DNA of 64,000 bases from Pseudobutyrivibrio ruminis (GTDB taxonomy: Bacteria > Bacillota > Clostridia > Lachnospirales > Lachnospiraceae). The position numbers and the translations under genes were made by a program. The notes below the pieces were generated by a model. The model did no database searches and was not told the DNA's origin. It worked only from the letters and a program-made list of their open reading frames with translations. Where the stretch lies: positions 124,001 to 188,000 of the forward strand of contig NZ_SVET01000002.1 in the NCBI RefSeq assembly GCF_015057245.1, read 5' to 3'. This document shows, piece after piece, positions 9,872 to 20,154 of the stretch. Each line of letters starts with the position of its first letter. The stretch's first letter is position 1.

Positions 9872-11539
9872 CTAATTGGTAAACTGATAAATAGTTATAT
9901 CCCCAATCTGATCTACAACATTGCACTCTACGTTTGGATACTGAGACTGCATATATTGAACTAATACCTCTGATACATTACTACCGCAGAAATATACATC
10001 TCCCGATACAAATTCCTGAGCATAAAGTTTTTCAAACCCACTAGCTTTAATCTGTTTCCAATACATTGGTGTATTGTACACCCATCCACCCCAAAATACT
10101 AGGTTTTTAGGGACACTATCTTTGTATACTGTAAATGGACCAGCAGGAAGCGCTAAATCCAAGTCGTATATAAACATCTCGTCTGGATGTTCAATCGCAT
10201 ACTGTTCCAATACATCACTTTTTTCAATATCGGCTGTACGATAAATATCATGTGCTACTGTATATGTATACTTGATAATGTTGGTATCTGGCTTTATTAC
10301 CGCTCCTATTATTGGAACTATAGCCATACAAGCAACTACTGATAGCAATAGCTTCTTTGAATCATGTGTAGATAGCACCCTAAGTGACATAACAACTGAT
10401 GGCACCATAAAAATAAACACCAACGCCTGATATGCGCGCATTGGAAATCTGCCTTCTATCAAGAAATATACAGACACTACTGCAAACATAGCAAATAAGC
10501 CATCTATCGTAAGTAACAGTCTCTTTTCAAGCCTTTTAATTAAAACTGAAACATTAACTATAAGAAGAACTATTACCCATATTGCTATCTGAATATTTAC
10601 AACCATACTAGATAACATGAGATTGTGTGCTCTATCGTAATAACCTCTCAAAGATAAATCATTACCATCATACGCACTTACCAAAACTTCAAAGTTTTCA
10701 GTGGTAAGTCTTTCATCCATAAAGAACCAATTACTTACTGCATTATATAGTGGTTCATCCCAGCCTACAGATTCATATACTCCATTCACGTCATCTTCAT
10801 AGGCTAAATGAGGGTAATCTATCCATGTACCTGCTTGAGCATAATACTCATTAAACTCTGCTATGCCGGTAACCTTTTCATAAATTGCATTAGATACAAA
10901 AGCAAGAATAAACGCAGCCAATACAATTAATGCTTTTTTTATAACTACGCTTCTACGGTTTGAAAAGAGTTCGAAAAACATGATACATAGTATTGCGCCT
11001 AATCCTACTATTCCAAACTGTTTACGTATACCATATGCAACAAGCAACATGATAACCGACACGATAAAGTGTACTTCTTTGATCTCATCATATTCTAAAC
11101 TTGCGATAAAGCTACAAGCTGCCGCACCTGCAACCAATCCTGCGGTTGCTGTGTATTGAAGAGCTGTGGAAAAATGCAAAAATACAAATAAAAACATAAG
11201 TATAAATGCAACTACACCAATTACCTTACTTTTTTTAGCAGTTACATTGATTAAGGAATTGCACACTATCCATAAGCTAATCGCTATCATCGCAAGTTGA
11301 ACAATAGTATACCAAGCAAATCCCGAATAAATCTTGTAAAGAAGCGCTATAATTCCATAATAATAGAAACTTCCGAAAATGGTTCCCGCTTCTGGCTCTC
11401 CAGTGAAGTATCCTGCAACCAAATACATTAAGGTCTTATCATCATTATTTTGAAAACAAACAGGACAAACAATCCACAACACAGCTAGACAAATAACTGT
11501 AATTAATAGTGAAGGAATCCAAAACTTTTTCTTTTCCAT
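9872..11539 (-). CDS. Multi-pass membrane protein, GT-C-like
   Basis: A 555-residue protein with about 11 hydrophobic segments. NNDDKT (Asp33/Asp34) lies just after TM1, again the GT-C acidic position. A hydrophilic extracytoplasmic stretch (about 240-310) and a soluble tail (about 430-555) follow. ATG at 11539, one base after the upstream GT2 stop, so it is translationally coupled to a GtrB/DPM1-like enzyme. This repeats the GT2 plus membrane-protein pairing seen at 5537-7953. I do not recognise a specific family; transfer of a lipid-linked sugar is inferred from architecture and context. Confidence 0.58.
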   Translation of the reverse strand: MEKKKFWIPSLLITVICLAVLWIVCPVCFQNNDDKTLMYLVAGYFTGEPEAGTIFGSFYYYGIIALLYKIYSGFAWYTIVQLAMIAISLWIVCNSLINVTAKKSKVIGVVAFILMFLFVFLHFSTALQYTATAGLVAGAAACSFIASLEYDEIKEVHFIVSVIMLLVAYGIRKQFGIVGLGAILCIMFFELFSNRRSVVIKKALIVLAAFILAFVSNAIYEKVTGIAEFNEYYAQAGTWIDYPHLAYEDDVNGVYESVGWDEPLYNAVSNWFFMDERLTTENFEVLVSAYDGNDLSLRGYYDRAHNLMLSSMVVNIQIAIWVIVLLIVNVSVLIKRLEKRLLLTIDGLFAMFAVVSVYFLIEGRFPMRAYQALVFIFMVPSVVMSLRVLSTHDSKKLLLSVVACMAIVPIIGAVIKPDTNIIKYTYTVAHDIYRTADIEKSDVLEQYAIEHPDEMFIYDLDLALPAGPFTVYKDSVPKNLVFWGGWVYNTPMYWKQIKASGFEKLYAQEFVSGDVYFCGSNVSEVLVQYMQSQYPNVECNVVDQIGDITIYQFTN

Positions 11540-11540
11540 T

Positions 11541-12470
11541 TTATTCCTCTTCCTGAACTAAAAATATAGGTCGCTTCTTAGTCTCTAAATATGTCTTTGC
11601 TAAATACTGTCCTTGTATTCCAAGGCATAATAGCTGGATTCCAGATACTAACAAAATAATACAAACCATTGATGGCCATCCACTTGTTGGATCTCCAAAT
11701 ATCAAAGTACGAACTATAATAACTAGAATAAATAAAAAGGCTGTCAGGCACATAATAGTTCCAAAAATAGAAGCCATTGTCAGTGGTGCTGTACTAAAGG
11801 CAACTATTCCATCGATTGCATATACAAACAACTTCCAGAAGGACCATTTTGTTTCTCCTGCAACTCGCTCTACATTTTCAAATTCAAGCCATTTACGTTT
11901 GAAGCCTACCCATCCAAAAATGCCTTTACTAAAACGGTTATACTCGCCCATAGAAAGAATCGCATTCACAACGCGTCTTGTCATCATTTGATAATCTCTG
12001 GCACCATCCACAATATCAGCGCTGCTTATTTTATTCATAATCTTGTAGAATTTTCTTGCAAACCATGAACGAATAGGTGGCTCGCCTTTTCTATCAACAC
12101 GGCGAGTTCCAACACATTCATACTCACCACTTTCTATATATGAAAGCATCTGTGGAAGCATTGCTGGTGGATCTTGAAGGTCGGCATCCATGATAACAAC
12201 GTAATCGCCTTTTGCCTTTTCTAAGCCTGCATATATACCTGCTTCCTTTCCAAAATTACGTGAAAAAGAAACATAATGTACTCGCTCATCGTCCTTTCGG
12301 AGATTCTTAATAATTTCCAAAGTATTATCTCTTGAGCCATCATCTACAAATACAAATTCTAAATCTACAGATTCAATTTGATTTTCCATTTCATGAATTG
12401 TTTTGTAAAAAATAGGTGCTGATTCCTCTTCGTTATAACAAGGAACCACAATTGAAAGTAATTTTTTCAA
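11541..12470 (-). CDS. GT2 polyprenyl-phosphate sugar synthase (GtrB-like)
   Basis: A 309-residue GT2 with IVVPCYNEEE (7-16), VDDGSRDNT (42-50) and DADLQDPP (95-102), and two C-terminal transmembrane segments ending in GQYLAKTY. This matches GtrB/YfdH-type undecaprenyl-phosphate glucosyl- or N-acetylglucosaminyltransferases. TTG start at 12470 with AAGGGG upstream. It sits between two large membrane proteins (9872 and 12483), either of which could use the product. No small GtrA flippase is visible nearby, so translocation may depend on a partner elsewhere. Confidence 0.85.
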   Translation of the reverse strand: MKKLLSIVVPCYNEEESAPIFYKTIHEMENQIESVDLEFVFVDDGSRDNTLEIIKNLRKDDERVHYVSFSRNFGKEAGIYAGLEKAKGDYVVIMDADLQDPPAMLPQMLSYIESGEYECVGTRRVDRKGEPPIRSWFARKFYKIMNKISSADIVDGARDYQMMTRRVVNAILSMGEYNRFSKGIFGWVGFKRKWLEFENVERVAGETKWSFWKLFVYAIDGIVAFSTAPLTMASIFGTIMCLTAFLFILVIIVRTLIFGDPTSGWPSMVCIILLVSGIQLLCLGIQGQYLAKTYLETKKRPIFLVQEEE

Positions 12471-12482
12471 TGTTTTTTCCCC

Positions 12483-13961
12483 TTATCTTGGATAATTTAC
12501 TGTGATTGAATTCTTCTTGTAATATACATTTGGTAGTATCTGTTGTGAATCGTATAATGAGTCCAATTCAACTGCATATACTTCTCCAGGTTCCATGCCA
12601 GAATACAAGAAATATTTATTCCATGAAACATTATAATCTCGATCTACTGTCACATCAGAGTCTGAACTATTCTCTATTTCTAGCAAAATACCATTCCATA
12701 GATCATAGCTAGCTGCTATATCTGCATGTTTTGCATAAACTTCATATGTAACTGTTGTAGCATATCTGCCTGTTACAACTAGAGCTGCTATGCCAAGAAC
12801 AGCTACTGCACATGTAGCTATATATGCAACCTTAGATAAATCAACCTTAATAATATATGCTATCCACTGTCCCAACATTACACAGCCAATACATAATCCA
12901 ATTTCAATGAAATAATCTAAAACGTACTGCATACGTACATCAAGATATGTTCGAGTCATTCCTCGTCCGTATACATAAGGAAGAATACAACCAATCCAAA
13001 CACATACTGCAACAATTCCGTATAAGATAATGTTTCCTGGGCGTTTTCTTTGTTTGTTGTTAACAGCAAAACCAAGAAGAACAAGCATTACTGCAATAAT
13101 TAGAGTTACAGGTCTTTCTTTTATGATGGCCATTCCAAAGAACTGAACATCTGCGACTGTCTGTCTTAATGCTGTTCCTACAGAAACCCCCTCAGTATAC
13201 TGACTCTGTCTAGCATAATTGCCAGGAGCCATGATAGTGATAAGCCCCATTGCAATATAAAGTAAAAGAGGTAATACCTTTTTGAATAATGAACCTACAA
13301 ATTTATCAAATCCCTTGTTGAATAAAACTATATACACAAAGAATGCTCCAAGAGGAATATCGAATGCAGATGTATTCGCTACAATTACACCAGTAACAAT
13401 CATCCAAACATAGGCACTCTTTTCACCTGTTTCTGCGAATCGTAATGTAAGATATATATTTAAAAACAACAATGCCATTACACCAGCATAGGAAATCATA
13501 CCGACATACCAGTTGTAAGTTTCTACATAATAGTAATTCTCTATTAACATGAAAATAATTAAGAATGTAATTATTTCTGAAGCGAAACGAGCATAGTCAG
13601 CATCCTTAAGTACATAAAAGACAAGCTTTTTTAACCCCATGTAAATCAAGAATATGCAAATAATAAATGCAATTATCATATAGATGCCATACCAATGGCC
13701 TAGATGAACATGCAAATTAAGTGGATTAATAAGATATTCAGCTACAAAGCTACAGATTGTTCCACCTCTTTTGGTCCAAAAGAAAACAACTGCTGCAATA
13801 AATTCACTAACTACATTTCCGTATGCATCTCTGCCAAGTGCCATTGCAAAATCATCGCTAGCAGGGACAGAGTAATATATTGAATAAAAAACAGGGATAA
13901 ATAGAATGAAATATAAAACCCCAATTATTATCTTAGATTTGTTATTTTTAAGCACGTTCAT
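12483..13961 (-). CDS. Multi-pass membrane protein resembling DUF6056, first gene of the operon
   Basis: About 492 residues from the ATG at 13961. An upstream in-frame TTG at 13976 overlaps the GGAGA ribosome binding site, so the ATG is preferred. It is a paralogue of the 5537-7015 product: the same loop motif after TM1 (PASDDFAM, Asp36/Asp37), the APGNYARQ motif and a similar soluble C-terminus. It is the promoter-proximal gene of the minus-strand operon, about 65 bases after a strong promoter at 14031-14059. Probably a GT-C-type transferase partnered with the GT2 gene that follows; this is inference. Confidence 0.6.
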   Translation of the reverse strand: MNVLKNNKSKIIIGVLYFILFIPVFYSIYYSVPASDDFAMALGRDAYGNVVSEFIAAVVFFWTKRGGTICSFVAEYLINPLNLHVHLGHWYGIYMIIAFIICIFLIYMGLKKLVFYVLKDADYARFASEIITFLIIFMLIENYYYVETYNWYVGMISYAGVMALLFLNIYLTLRFAETGEKSAYVWMIVTGVIVANTSAFDIPLGAFFVYIVLFNKGFDKFVGSLFKKVLPLLLYIAMGLITIMAPGNYARQSQYTEGVSVGTALRQTVADVQFFGMAIIKERPVTLIIAVMLVLLGFAVNNKQRKRPGNIILYGIVAVCVWIGCILPYVYGRGMTRTYLDVRMQYVLDYFIEIGLCIGCVMLGQWIAYIIKVDLSKVAYIATCAVAVLGIAALVVTGRYATTVTYEVYAKHADIAASYDLWNGILLEIENSSDSDVTVDRDYNVSWNKYFLYSGMEPGEVYAVELDSLYDSQQILPNVYYKKNSITVNYPR

Positions 13962-14030
13962 CTGTGTGTTCTCCAACTTTATATCTTTTAAACTTTTTGA
14001 AATTAATATATAATCACATAAGTATTTAAA

Positions 14031-14059
14031 ATTATATCACAAAGTTTTTTTCAATACAA
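14031..14059 (-). promoter_or_regulatory. Sigma-A-type promoter for the 13961-to-1 operon
   Basis: On the minus strand TTGTAT (14059-14054) and TATAAT (14036-14031) are 17 bp apart, and a TG one base before the -10 makes an extended -10. This predicts a 5' leader of roughly 65 bases to the ATG at 13961. It is the best promoter match seen upstream of this operon. The gene at 14077 diverges from the same 115-bp gap, but its promoter is less clear: TATAAT occurs on the plus strand at 14009-14014 with only a weak -35. Confidence 0.7.
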
Positions 14060-14076
14060 AAATTAAGGAGATTACA

Positions 14077-15264
14077 ATGATTTTCAAGTTTGAAGAACGA
14101 ATGCTCAAATGGATGAACGAACATATTTTGGCACTAGCATTTGCAGCCGCTGTAATTCTCAGTATCGCTATTAGATATTTCTTACGTAACTTTTATACCA
14201 CCGATGCTGATTTATGTTTAATACCTTGGTACAACGCTATTAAGGATAATGGTGGACTTCTAGGACTTGGAAAACCAGTCGAGGGTCTTAATTACAGCTT
14301 CACTTACCAGTTATTAATAGCATTAATGACTTATCTACCAATCGAACCACTATATGCATACAAAATACTAAGCTGCATTTTTGATTATTTATTGGCTGGA
14401 GCTGTTGCTTATTTAGTATATGATATCGTAGATAATAATAAACTCGAAAAGACTTTATTATCATTTATTATGGTAAGCTGCTCACCTGTAGTCCTTATGG
14501 ACTCTGCTGCATGGGCGCAATGCGATTCCATTTATACATTTTGGGTTGTACTTTCTATAATTTTCCTTAGAAAAGAAAAATACATTCCTGCATTTATATA
14601 TTATGGAGTAGGCTTTGCTTTCAAATTCCAGTCCGTATTTGCACTGCCATTTTTCCTTTTCTATTATTTTTATAAACGCAAATTTAGTGTTCTTCACTTT
14701 GGTTTGATTCCTGTAACAATGACAGTACTTGCACTTCCATCTTTGGTCCAGGGGCGTACAATTAGTGAAATGATACATATATATACCGACAATACAAGCC
14801 TACATACATCCATTTCTAATGGTTTCCCAACATTCTGGAGATTATTAAACGATGGTACCGGAGCTGAAGGTTACACTTTCCTTAAATATGCTGCAATGGC
14901 TCTTACAGTTGTAATCCTTGGTTCATTTATGTATATGTGGATACGAAATAATATAAACCTTAACAACGTTAATATTATCCTCATCGCCTTTATTCTCACA
15001 TATTCAACCATCACATTCTTACCTGCAATGCATGAGCGATATGGTTTCATTTTTGAGATATTGGCTATCGTAATTGTATTTATAGAAATCAAAACAATTC
15101 CGTTGTTAATCGGTATTACTTGCTTGTCGTTAACAACTTATGGTGTATATCTTTTCAACAACACTGTGAACGAATGGTTCTTAGCTGTAATCAATTTTGT
15201 TTTCTATGTTTCATACATGATTATTCTTAACAAAACTCTTATCAAACATAGTTCATCCAATTAA
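14077..15264 (+). CDS. GT-C membrane glycosyltransferase (Gpi18/DUF2029-like)
   Basis: A 395-residue polytopic protein with about 10 membrane segments. TTDAD (41-45) lies in the first loop, and WAQCDSIYTFW begins at 146, followed by a GxAFKFQSVFALPF stretch. The W(G/A)Q.D.IY motif is typical of Gpi18-like mannosyltransferases and bacterial GT-C relatives using polyprenyl-phosphate sugars. AAGGAG eight bases before the ATG. Transcribed alone, divergently from the first operon, and closed by a hairpin terminator at 15270. Acceptor and sugar are unknown. Confidence 0.72.
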   Translation: MIFKFEERMLKWMNEHILALAFAAAVILSIAIRYFLRNFYTTDADLCLIPWYNAIKDNGGLLGLGKPVEGLNYSFTYQLLIALMTYLPIEPLYAYKILSCIFDYLLAGAVAYLVYDIVDNNKLEKTLLSFIMVSCSPVVLMDSAAWAQCDSIYTFWVVLSIIFLRKEKYIPAFIYYGVGFAFKFQSVFALPFFLFYYFYKRKFSVLHFGLIPVTMTVLALPSLVQGRTISEMIHIYTDNTSLHTSISNGFPTFWRLLNDGTGAEGYTFLKYAAMALTVVILGSFMYMWIRNNINLNNVNIILIAFILTYSTITFLPAMHERYGFIFEILAIVIVFIEIKTIPLLIGITCLSLTTYGVYLFNNTVNEWFLAVINFVFYVSYMIILNKTLIKHSSSN

Positions 15265-15269
15265 TAAGA

Positions 15270-15300
15270 AATGGCTGCCGATATAGAATCGACAGCCATT
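15270..15300. terminator. Bidirectional hairpin terminator between convergent genes
   Basis: A 13-bp stem with one internal mismatch (AATGGCTGcCGAT against ATCGaCAGCCATT) and a 5-base loop lies between the convergent stops at 15264 and 15303. It is T-rich on the plus-strand side (CTTTATTTAT) and has TTCTTATTAATT on the other, so it could serve both transcripts. Confidence 0.8.
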
Positions 15301-15302
15301 CT

Positions 15303-16811
15303 TTATTTATTCCTCTTTAATATATCCAATATCTTTTCGATTCCGATTCCTGCAATTGGCATCATCATCAAATAGTAAGGGAATACATATCTAGCCTTTG
15401 CTTCCCATAATATCGAAAACAGAAATCCACCAAATATCGCAATTACGATTACAAAATCTACTAAATTACTACTTTTTCTCCAACTACAAATCAAAAAAAC
15501 GAGGATTGATAAATATATCAATAATTGATGTATATTCATCCAACCATCTAAAAAGCTCCAAGTTTTACCAGGTTCATAGAGACTCTTCACTATTGATGAT
15601 TGCTCTCCCTCAATATTGTTGTTCATTACTATAGATTGGTACATCGGAGCACTCCATTGCTGAAGGATTTTACGCAAATAAAAGTTTACGCATGACACAG
15701 GAGATTGCTTTGCTGATGAAATAAAATCTCTAATTATCTCTTTTCCCTCAGCTGCTGCAAGTTCCGAATCACAATCATTTCTTTCAAATATTTCAAAATT
15801 GGATCCATCATACCAGCCAGCATATCTTCCAGCATCATTCATTCCCATTGAAATATATAGAATACTAGGAATAGCTTCCGCATCATCGGCGGTATGTGTG
15901 CTATATATTATTTTTGTTGTTGCTGTTTGAAATAATACTCCAAGTATTAATGCAATTAGAATAAAAATAGTCTTTTTATTTCGTTCAAGTAGCATTTTAA
16001 CAAATGCCACACCTAGCATTGCTATTACTGCAATTATTGAGTTTTGTCTGATAAAAACTGCTAACCCTGTTAATAATGCAAATGCCACTAACCTTTTATA
16101 ATTAAACTTTTTATATAGCTTCAAAAAGAAATAGAAACCCCACATTATAAGCATGGTTGATATTATTTCTCCATACACAAATGCTGAATAGAAATATAGC
16201 GGAAAACATGTCAGAGCTAATATTAAACTAATAATTTCTGCAATGTGATTATCTTTTGATAATATAACCGTAATCCTATATATACACAGTACCATCAGCC
16301 CAACTGACAATACTGAAGCGACTTGAAAAGCTTTATAATTACCATCTCCAAAAATGAAAAATAAAAAACGTATAAACGTAACAATACCTAACTGATGGGG
16401 ACATTCAGCCAAATATCCTCCCTTTTCCAAAGATGAATAATCCCCTGCATTTAGCTGCGATGCAGCGTAACATATTTTATACTGATCCGCCTGAGGCGCT
16501 GCCCCACTTGCAAACACCCACCACAGAGCAATAATCGATGATAGCACCGAAAGTATAAGCGCTAATCTTTCCGTTTTAATCGCTAATAGCTTTTCCCTAT
16601 TAAACCTATTTACTAGGTATATAACCGAAATTACCAATACTACAGCTATAGCATTTACCACTATAGAATCTGTAACACGTGTTAAATGTTCATCTTCTAA
16701 TACCGTATTTACGTAGCTAAATAAAAACGAGAATCCGAACAAAAATAAATACATTCCAATGGATAGCACCAATAATATTCTAATTAATGTTTTTTCTATT
16801 TTATTTTCCAT
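15303..16811 (-). CDS. GT39-like membrane glycosyltransferase
   Basis: A 502-residue protein with about 12 membrane segments. ASGAAPQADQYKIC (101-114) follows an early membrane segment, with Asp109 at the acid position of the ArnT/PMT (GT39/GT83) superfamily. A long extracytoplasmic loop (about 300-410) contains FYLRKILQQWSAP, similar to that in related Firmicute proteins. The ATG overlaps the upstream gene by 11 bases, indicating coupling. It probably transfers a sugar from a polyprenyl-phosphate donor on the outer face; substrate unknown. Confidence 0.68.
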   Translation of the reverse strand: MENKIEKTLIRILLVLSIGMYLFLFGFSFLFSYVNTVLEDEHLTRVTDSIVVNAIAVVLVISVIYLVNRFNREKLLAIKTERLALILSVLSSIIALWWVFASGAAPQADQYKICYAASQLNAGDYSSLEKGGYLAECPHQLGIVTFIRFLFFIFGDGNYKAFQVASVLSVGLMVLCIYRITVILSKDNHIAEIISLILALTCFPLYFYSAFVYGEIISTMLIMWGFYFFLKLYKKFNYKRLVAFALLTGLAVFIRQNSIIAVIAMLGVAFVKMLLERNKKTIFILIALILGVLFQTATTKIIYSTHTADDAEAIPSILYISMGMNDAGRYAGWYDGSNFEIFERNDCDSELAAAEGKEIIRDFISSAKQSPVSCVNFYLRKILQQWSAPMYQSIVMNNNIEGEQSSIVKSLYEPGKTWSFLDGWMNIHQLLIYLSILVFLICSWRKSSNLVDFVIVIAIFGGFLFSILWEAKARYVFPYYLMMMPIAGIGIEKILDILKRNK

Positions 16812-18423
16812 TATTCTTAGTTCTTTTCTCTTTCTGATAAATAACCACTAATACTACTATACTAATCGCACTAATTACTTCACTTACTCTCCACCATAAA
16901 GGCTCCACAAACCTTGTATAAAGCTTTGTGTAATCTCCATCGTAGGTTACCTGAATACAATTGTTATCCCCTACAGTCCACTGTATTTCATTATTCTGGC
17001 TGTCATATACATGCAAATTATCATATGCAAGAACAGGAAGTGTAACTGTTCCAGATTCATCATCCTTGATAATTTCTGTGTTGCTAAGGCTATCTCTATC
17101 TGTACCAACTGGCAGATAAAGCTTGTCTGCCCAAGTTTCATCTGCATCCTGATTTGCTACCGTAATGTTGCCCCATGAAAGAGTGTAATCGAATACTCCT
17201 GTGGACAGAACAGCAATAGCTCCTATGACGCAAAAGACGATTGCAAAATTTATCTTGCTTAAAAGCTGGCTTATTGCATAGACACCGCAAATGGTGAAGC
17301 ATATCGTAAGTATCATCACATAACGCCAAGGATATTGCACACTAGATATAAGCTGATCTAGTGAATTGCTTCCAGCGAATGCGTCCCAAGGAAAATAAAC
17401 TGTAGACATCCACGCTGCAAATATTCCAAACGCGAAAAGAATTATAAAATTCTTGTTTGCGTTTTTATTAATAATATCCCTAATTAATAGTACAAGTGCT
17501 GCCACAATGCAAAGAATTACTATGATTCCCACATTAAGGTATCCTTCTCCCTCTGTGGTCCAAGGATAACTGCTCCCCTTACCTGTAGTCAATATTCCAA
17601 ACAATTGGCTTAAATACAAGCCATCTGACCTGATACTAGTTTGGCTTAACTCTGTGTTGATATACAAGTCCATGGATGTATATGCATCTATAAATGGAAT
17701 CAAGAAGAATGCATTTATACCAAGGATAGCTGCCAGGGCTATTAGCAATTCTTTTATGCAAGCAATTGTTCTTTTTATGTTTACAAGGGCATAAATAAAT
17801 ACAAATACAGCGATTAGCTCTGTAGTTAGAATATGGCTTTCTATTAAGCCGGTTGTGCCGATAATAAGTGGCAATATCAATTTGATAGTGCTGTATTCCC
17901 CTTTGTTAACGTAAATACGATATATTCCGTAAATAACAAGTGGAACAAATATCATGGCCGTGTATTCGCCAAGAGCTGTGCGAACGTATAGATTTGATAA
18001 TCTGTAGCCAGCAAGCATATAAATCCCTGTTGCTACAAGCCCCCATCTTTCGGACTTTAAAATTCCCTTAAAGCTGTAATAACCAATCAGTGCTGTAAAT
18101 ACATTTACAAGAATTACATACACATTGTAAGCTCTCCATACTGGTAATCCTGCCATATAAAGAAATGCCGGTATGTAAAGGAATATATTTCCATAGAATG
18201 TGGTACTAACATAGCCGTGGCCATACCATGCATTTGATTCATACCGCACAGGGAACTGACCGTTTTTTAATTCCTCAGCAATAGCCTGAATACGTCCTAA
18301 ATGGAAGCTTAAATCATGTCCCTGATATATTCCGCTTCTAAAAGCAGGAAGGCTTGCAACAAATATAAGCCCCAGTAAAACCAGGGCTATAAATATATTG
18401 TTTTTGTTAATTGTTTTCTTCAT
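16801..18423 (-). CDS. PTPS-related (PF10131-like) membrane protein
   Basis: A 540-residue protein with about 12 membrane segments and a short extracytoplasmic beta-rich domain near the C-terminus (about 430-510). The first loop has GIYQGHDLSFHLGRI (31-45), and TALGEYTAM lies further on. Both are typical of membrane proteins misleadingly labelled 6-pyruvoyl-tetrahydropterin-synthase related, which have the GT-C fold. The His/Asp-rich first loop is the likely active site. Its ATG shares one base with the upstream stop (TAATG), so the two are coupled. Glycosyl transfer is inferred. Confidence 0.7.
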   Translation of the reverse strand: MKKTINKNNIFIALVLLGLIFVASLPAFRSGIYQGHDLSFHLGRIQAIAEELKNGQFPVRYESNAWYGHGYVSTTFYGNIFLYIPAFLYMAGLPVWRAYNVYVILVNVFTALIGYYSFKGILKSERWGLVATGIYMLAGYRLSNLYVRTALGEYTAMIFVPLVIYGIYRIYVNKGEYSTIKLILPLIIGTTGLIESHILTTELIAVFVFIYALVNIKRTIACIKELLIALAAILGINAFFLIPFIDAYTSMDLYINTELSQTSIRSDGLYLSQLFGILTTGKGSSYPWTTEGEGYLNVGIIVILCIVAALVLLIRDIINKNANKNFIILFAFGIFAAWMSTVYFPWDAFAGSNSLDQLISSVQYPWRYVMILTICFTICGVYAISQLLSKINFAIVFCVIGAIAVLSTGVFDYTLSWGNITVANQDADETWADKLYLPVGTDRDSLSNTEIIKDDESGTVTLPVLAYDNLHVYDSQNNEIQWTVGDNNCIQVTYDGDYTKLYTRFVEPLWWRVSEVISAISIVVLVVIYQKEKRTKNNGK

Positions 18424-20141
18424 TACTGTGCGTCACCTCGTCCCAGTAATACGAAATTACCATCTGTGGCAATTTCATTTGTATATGTTTCTAGGATGTA
18501 CAATCCTGTCTCTCCCTCTCGGAAAGCTTCATACTTTGAGTTTGACTGATCAATCAAAACATAATCGGCCATATCTTCTGGATGCAATGTATAGAAATCC
18601 AAAAGCTTAGTGTTCTTTTGTGTTCTGGCGTATACAGAGTATGTACCTTGGTGTGCAACGCTGTTCAAGTAACCAGTGCTGTTGCTGCCAAATGCCACAA
18701 GTAGATAATCATCCTCGCCAACGTACTGGCTAACCAAGTTGTATACAGATTGATTTGCCTCGTAGTCCTCTGGCAAAAGTGCTATTCCCTTAAGCTCGCC
18801 TTCTGTTACAATCCAACGTTCCTTTGTAACGTCTGAATAACCACCATTTCCTTCGGCCACCCAGAAACAAAGGAAGAACGCTGCTGATAAAATTATAAGT
18901 CTTGTAAGACCTAACATCTCTAATTCAGAATCCTCATCAGAGATTATTATTATCAATGCAATCACACCGTATACCGCCATATGGCCTGGCACGGAGATAT
19001 CCTGATTTGTGGATACAGACCATATTAATTGTGCTGCTATGGAGATTGCAAACATCATCCAAAGTACGCCCTTGTCATTTGAAAGGGTATTGTTATAGGC
19101 GCCAATTCGAGTGTATGTTTTATCTTCTCTATCTCTAAGGAAGTATGGAACCCAGAAAAATAAGATAATGCAAGCATAAACAAATCGTGAATTCGATACG
19201 CTATCCCATTTAATCAAGCAAATGCCTGCTAAAAATGCAAACCAGTAAATTGTAAGAAGAACCCCTTCGGCGTAATCTGAAAACTGACGAGCCTTTCTAA
19301 CAAGGTTCACAACTACAATTGGAAAATATGCAACTACCGCAAGAGCTGCATAACTAAGCAAAATCTTTCCTAAACGAACAATAACACTTTCTTCGTAATC
19401 CTGATCACCAAGATACTGAAGCTCGGATATCATTTGAGGAAGTCCTGTAGTTATTTGTAGATAAATAATAAAAACTCCACCAATCACAAAGCATGTACCA
19501 ACAAATGCTATTAGTGCTTTTGCATTTAACTGGCCATGATACATGCCAAACAAAATCATTGCACCTAGGAAAAATGCCAGGATAATCATGGTTGGATAAC
19601 CAAGTATTGCCACGCAACAAGCCACACCTACCAATACGAAATATCGCACTTTCTCTGTTTCATAGTATCTAATCAAGAAACAGATAATCATCATAATAGC
19701 CATTTCACAGTATGACTTGTATGAAAAATTCTTCCAGGTGACAACGAACATAAAGTAGAACAATGCTGCATAATATGCACTATTTTCGAACTTTGTTTTT
19801 CGAATGGTGTAGTAAAGATATAGCGCAATCAATCCACGAACTATCATATACATAATTCGCATATACAATACCAAGCCTATATTGATACCAGCTGATACAA
19901 ATAAAGGTGAAAGCACCTGATAGTATAAAGCTAACAAAGGCCATGCCAAGAATCCACCTGTTTGAAGTGACTCCCAGCTGTCTGTAAACATATGCTGTCC
20001 TTGATATATTCCTTTGTATATTGCAAGCAGACCATTTTCATCCACATAAAAACCTGTATTTAATGTGAAAGCCACCCATACAACAATCGCTACCGCAAAT
20101 ATAAATCTAACTATTCCATTTTTAATGTTTTCCGACTCCAT
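18423..20141 (-). CDS. Multi-pass membrane protein, GT-C-like
   Basis: A 572-residue protein with about 12 membrane segments and a soluble C-terminal domain (about 440-572). YVDENG (32-37) after TM1 gives an Asp/Glu pair at the GT-C acid position. ATG at 20141 with AGGAG seven bases upstream. It follows the DUF4956 gene by 13 bp, which puts the GT-C genes and the VTC/DUF4956 genes in one transcript. No named family is assigned. Confidence 0.58.
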   Translation of the reverse strand: MESENIKNGIVRFIFAVAIVVWVAFTLNTGFYVDENGLLAIYKGIYQGQHMFTDSWESLQTGGFLAWPLLALYYQVLSPLFVSAGINIGLVLYMRIMYMIVRGLIALYLYYTIRKTKFENSAYYAALFYFMFVVTWKNFSYKSYCEMAIMMIICFLIRYYETEKVRYFVLVGVACCVAILGYPTMIILAFFLGAMILFGMYHGQLNAKALIAFVGTCFVIGGVFIIYLQITTGLPQMISELQYLGDQDYEESVIVRLGKILLSYAALAVVAYFPIVVVNLVRKARQFSDYAEGVLLTIYWFAFLAGICLIKWDSVSNSRFVYACIILFFWVPYFLRDREDKTYTRIGAYNNTLSNDKGVLWMMFAISIAAQLIWSVSTNQDISVPGHMAVYGVIALIIIISDEDSELEMLGLTRLIILSAAFFLCFWVAEGNGGYSDVTKERWIVTEGELKGIALLPEDYEANQSVYNLVSQYVGEDDYLLVAFGSNSTGYLNSVAHQGTYSVYARTQKNTKLLDFYTLHPEDMADYVLIDQSNSKYEAFREGETGLYILETYTNEIATDGNFVLLGRGDAQ

Positions 20142-20154
20142 AACATTACTCCTG

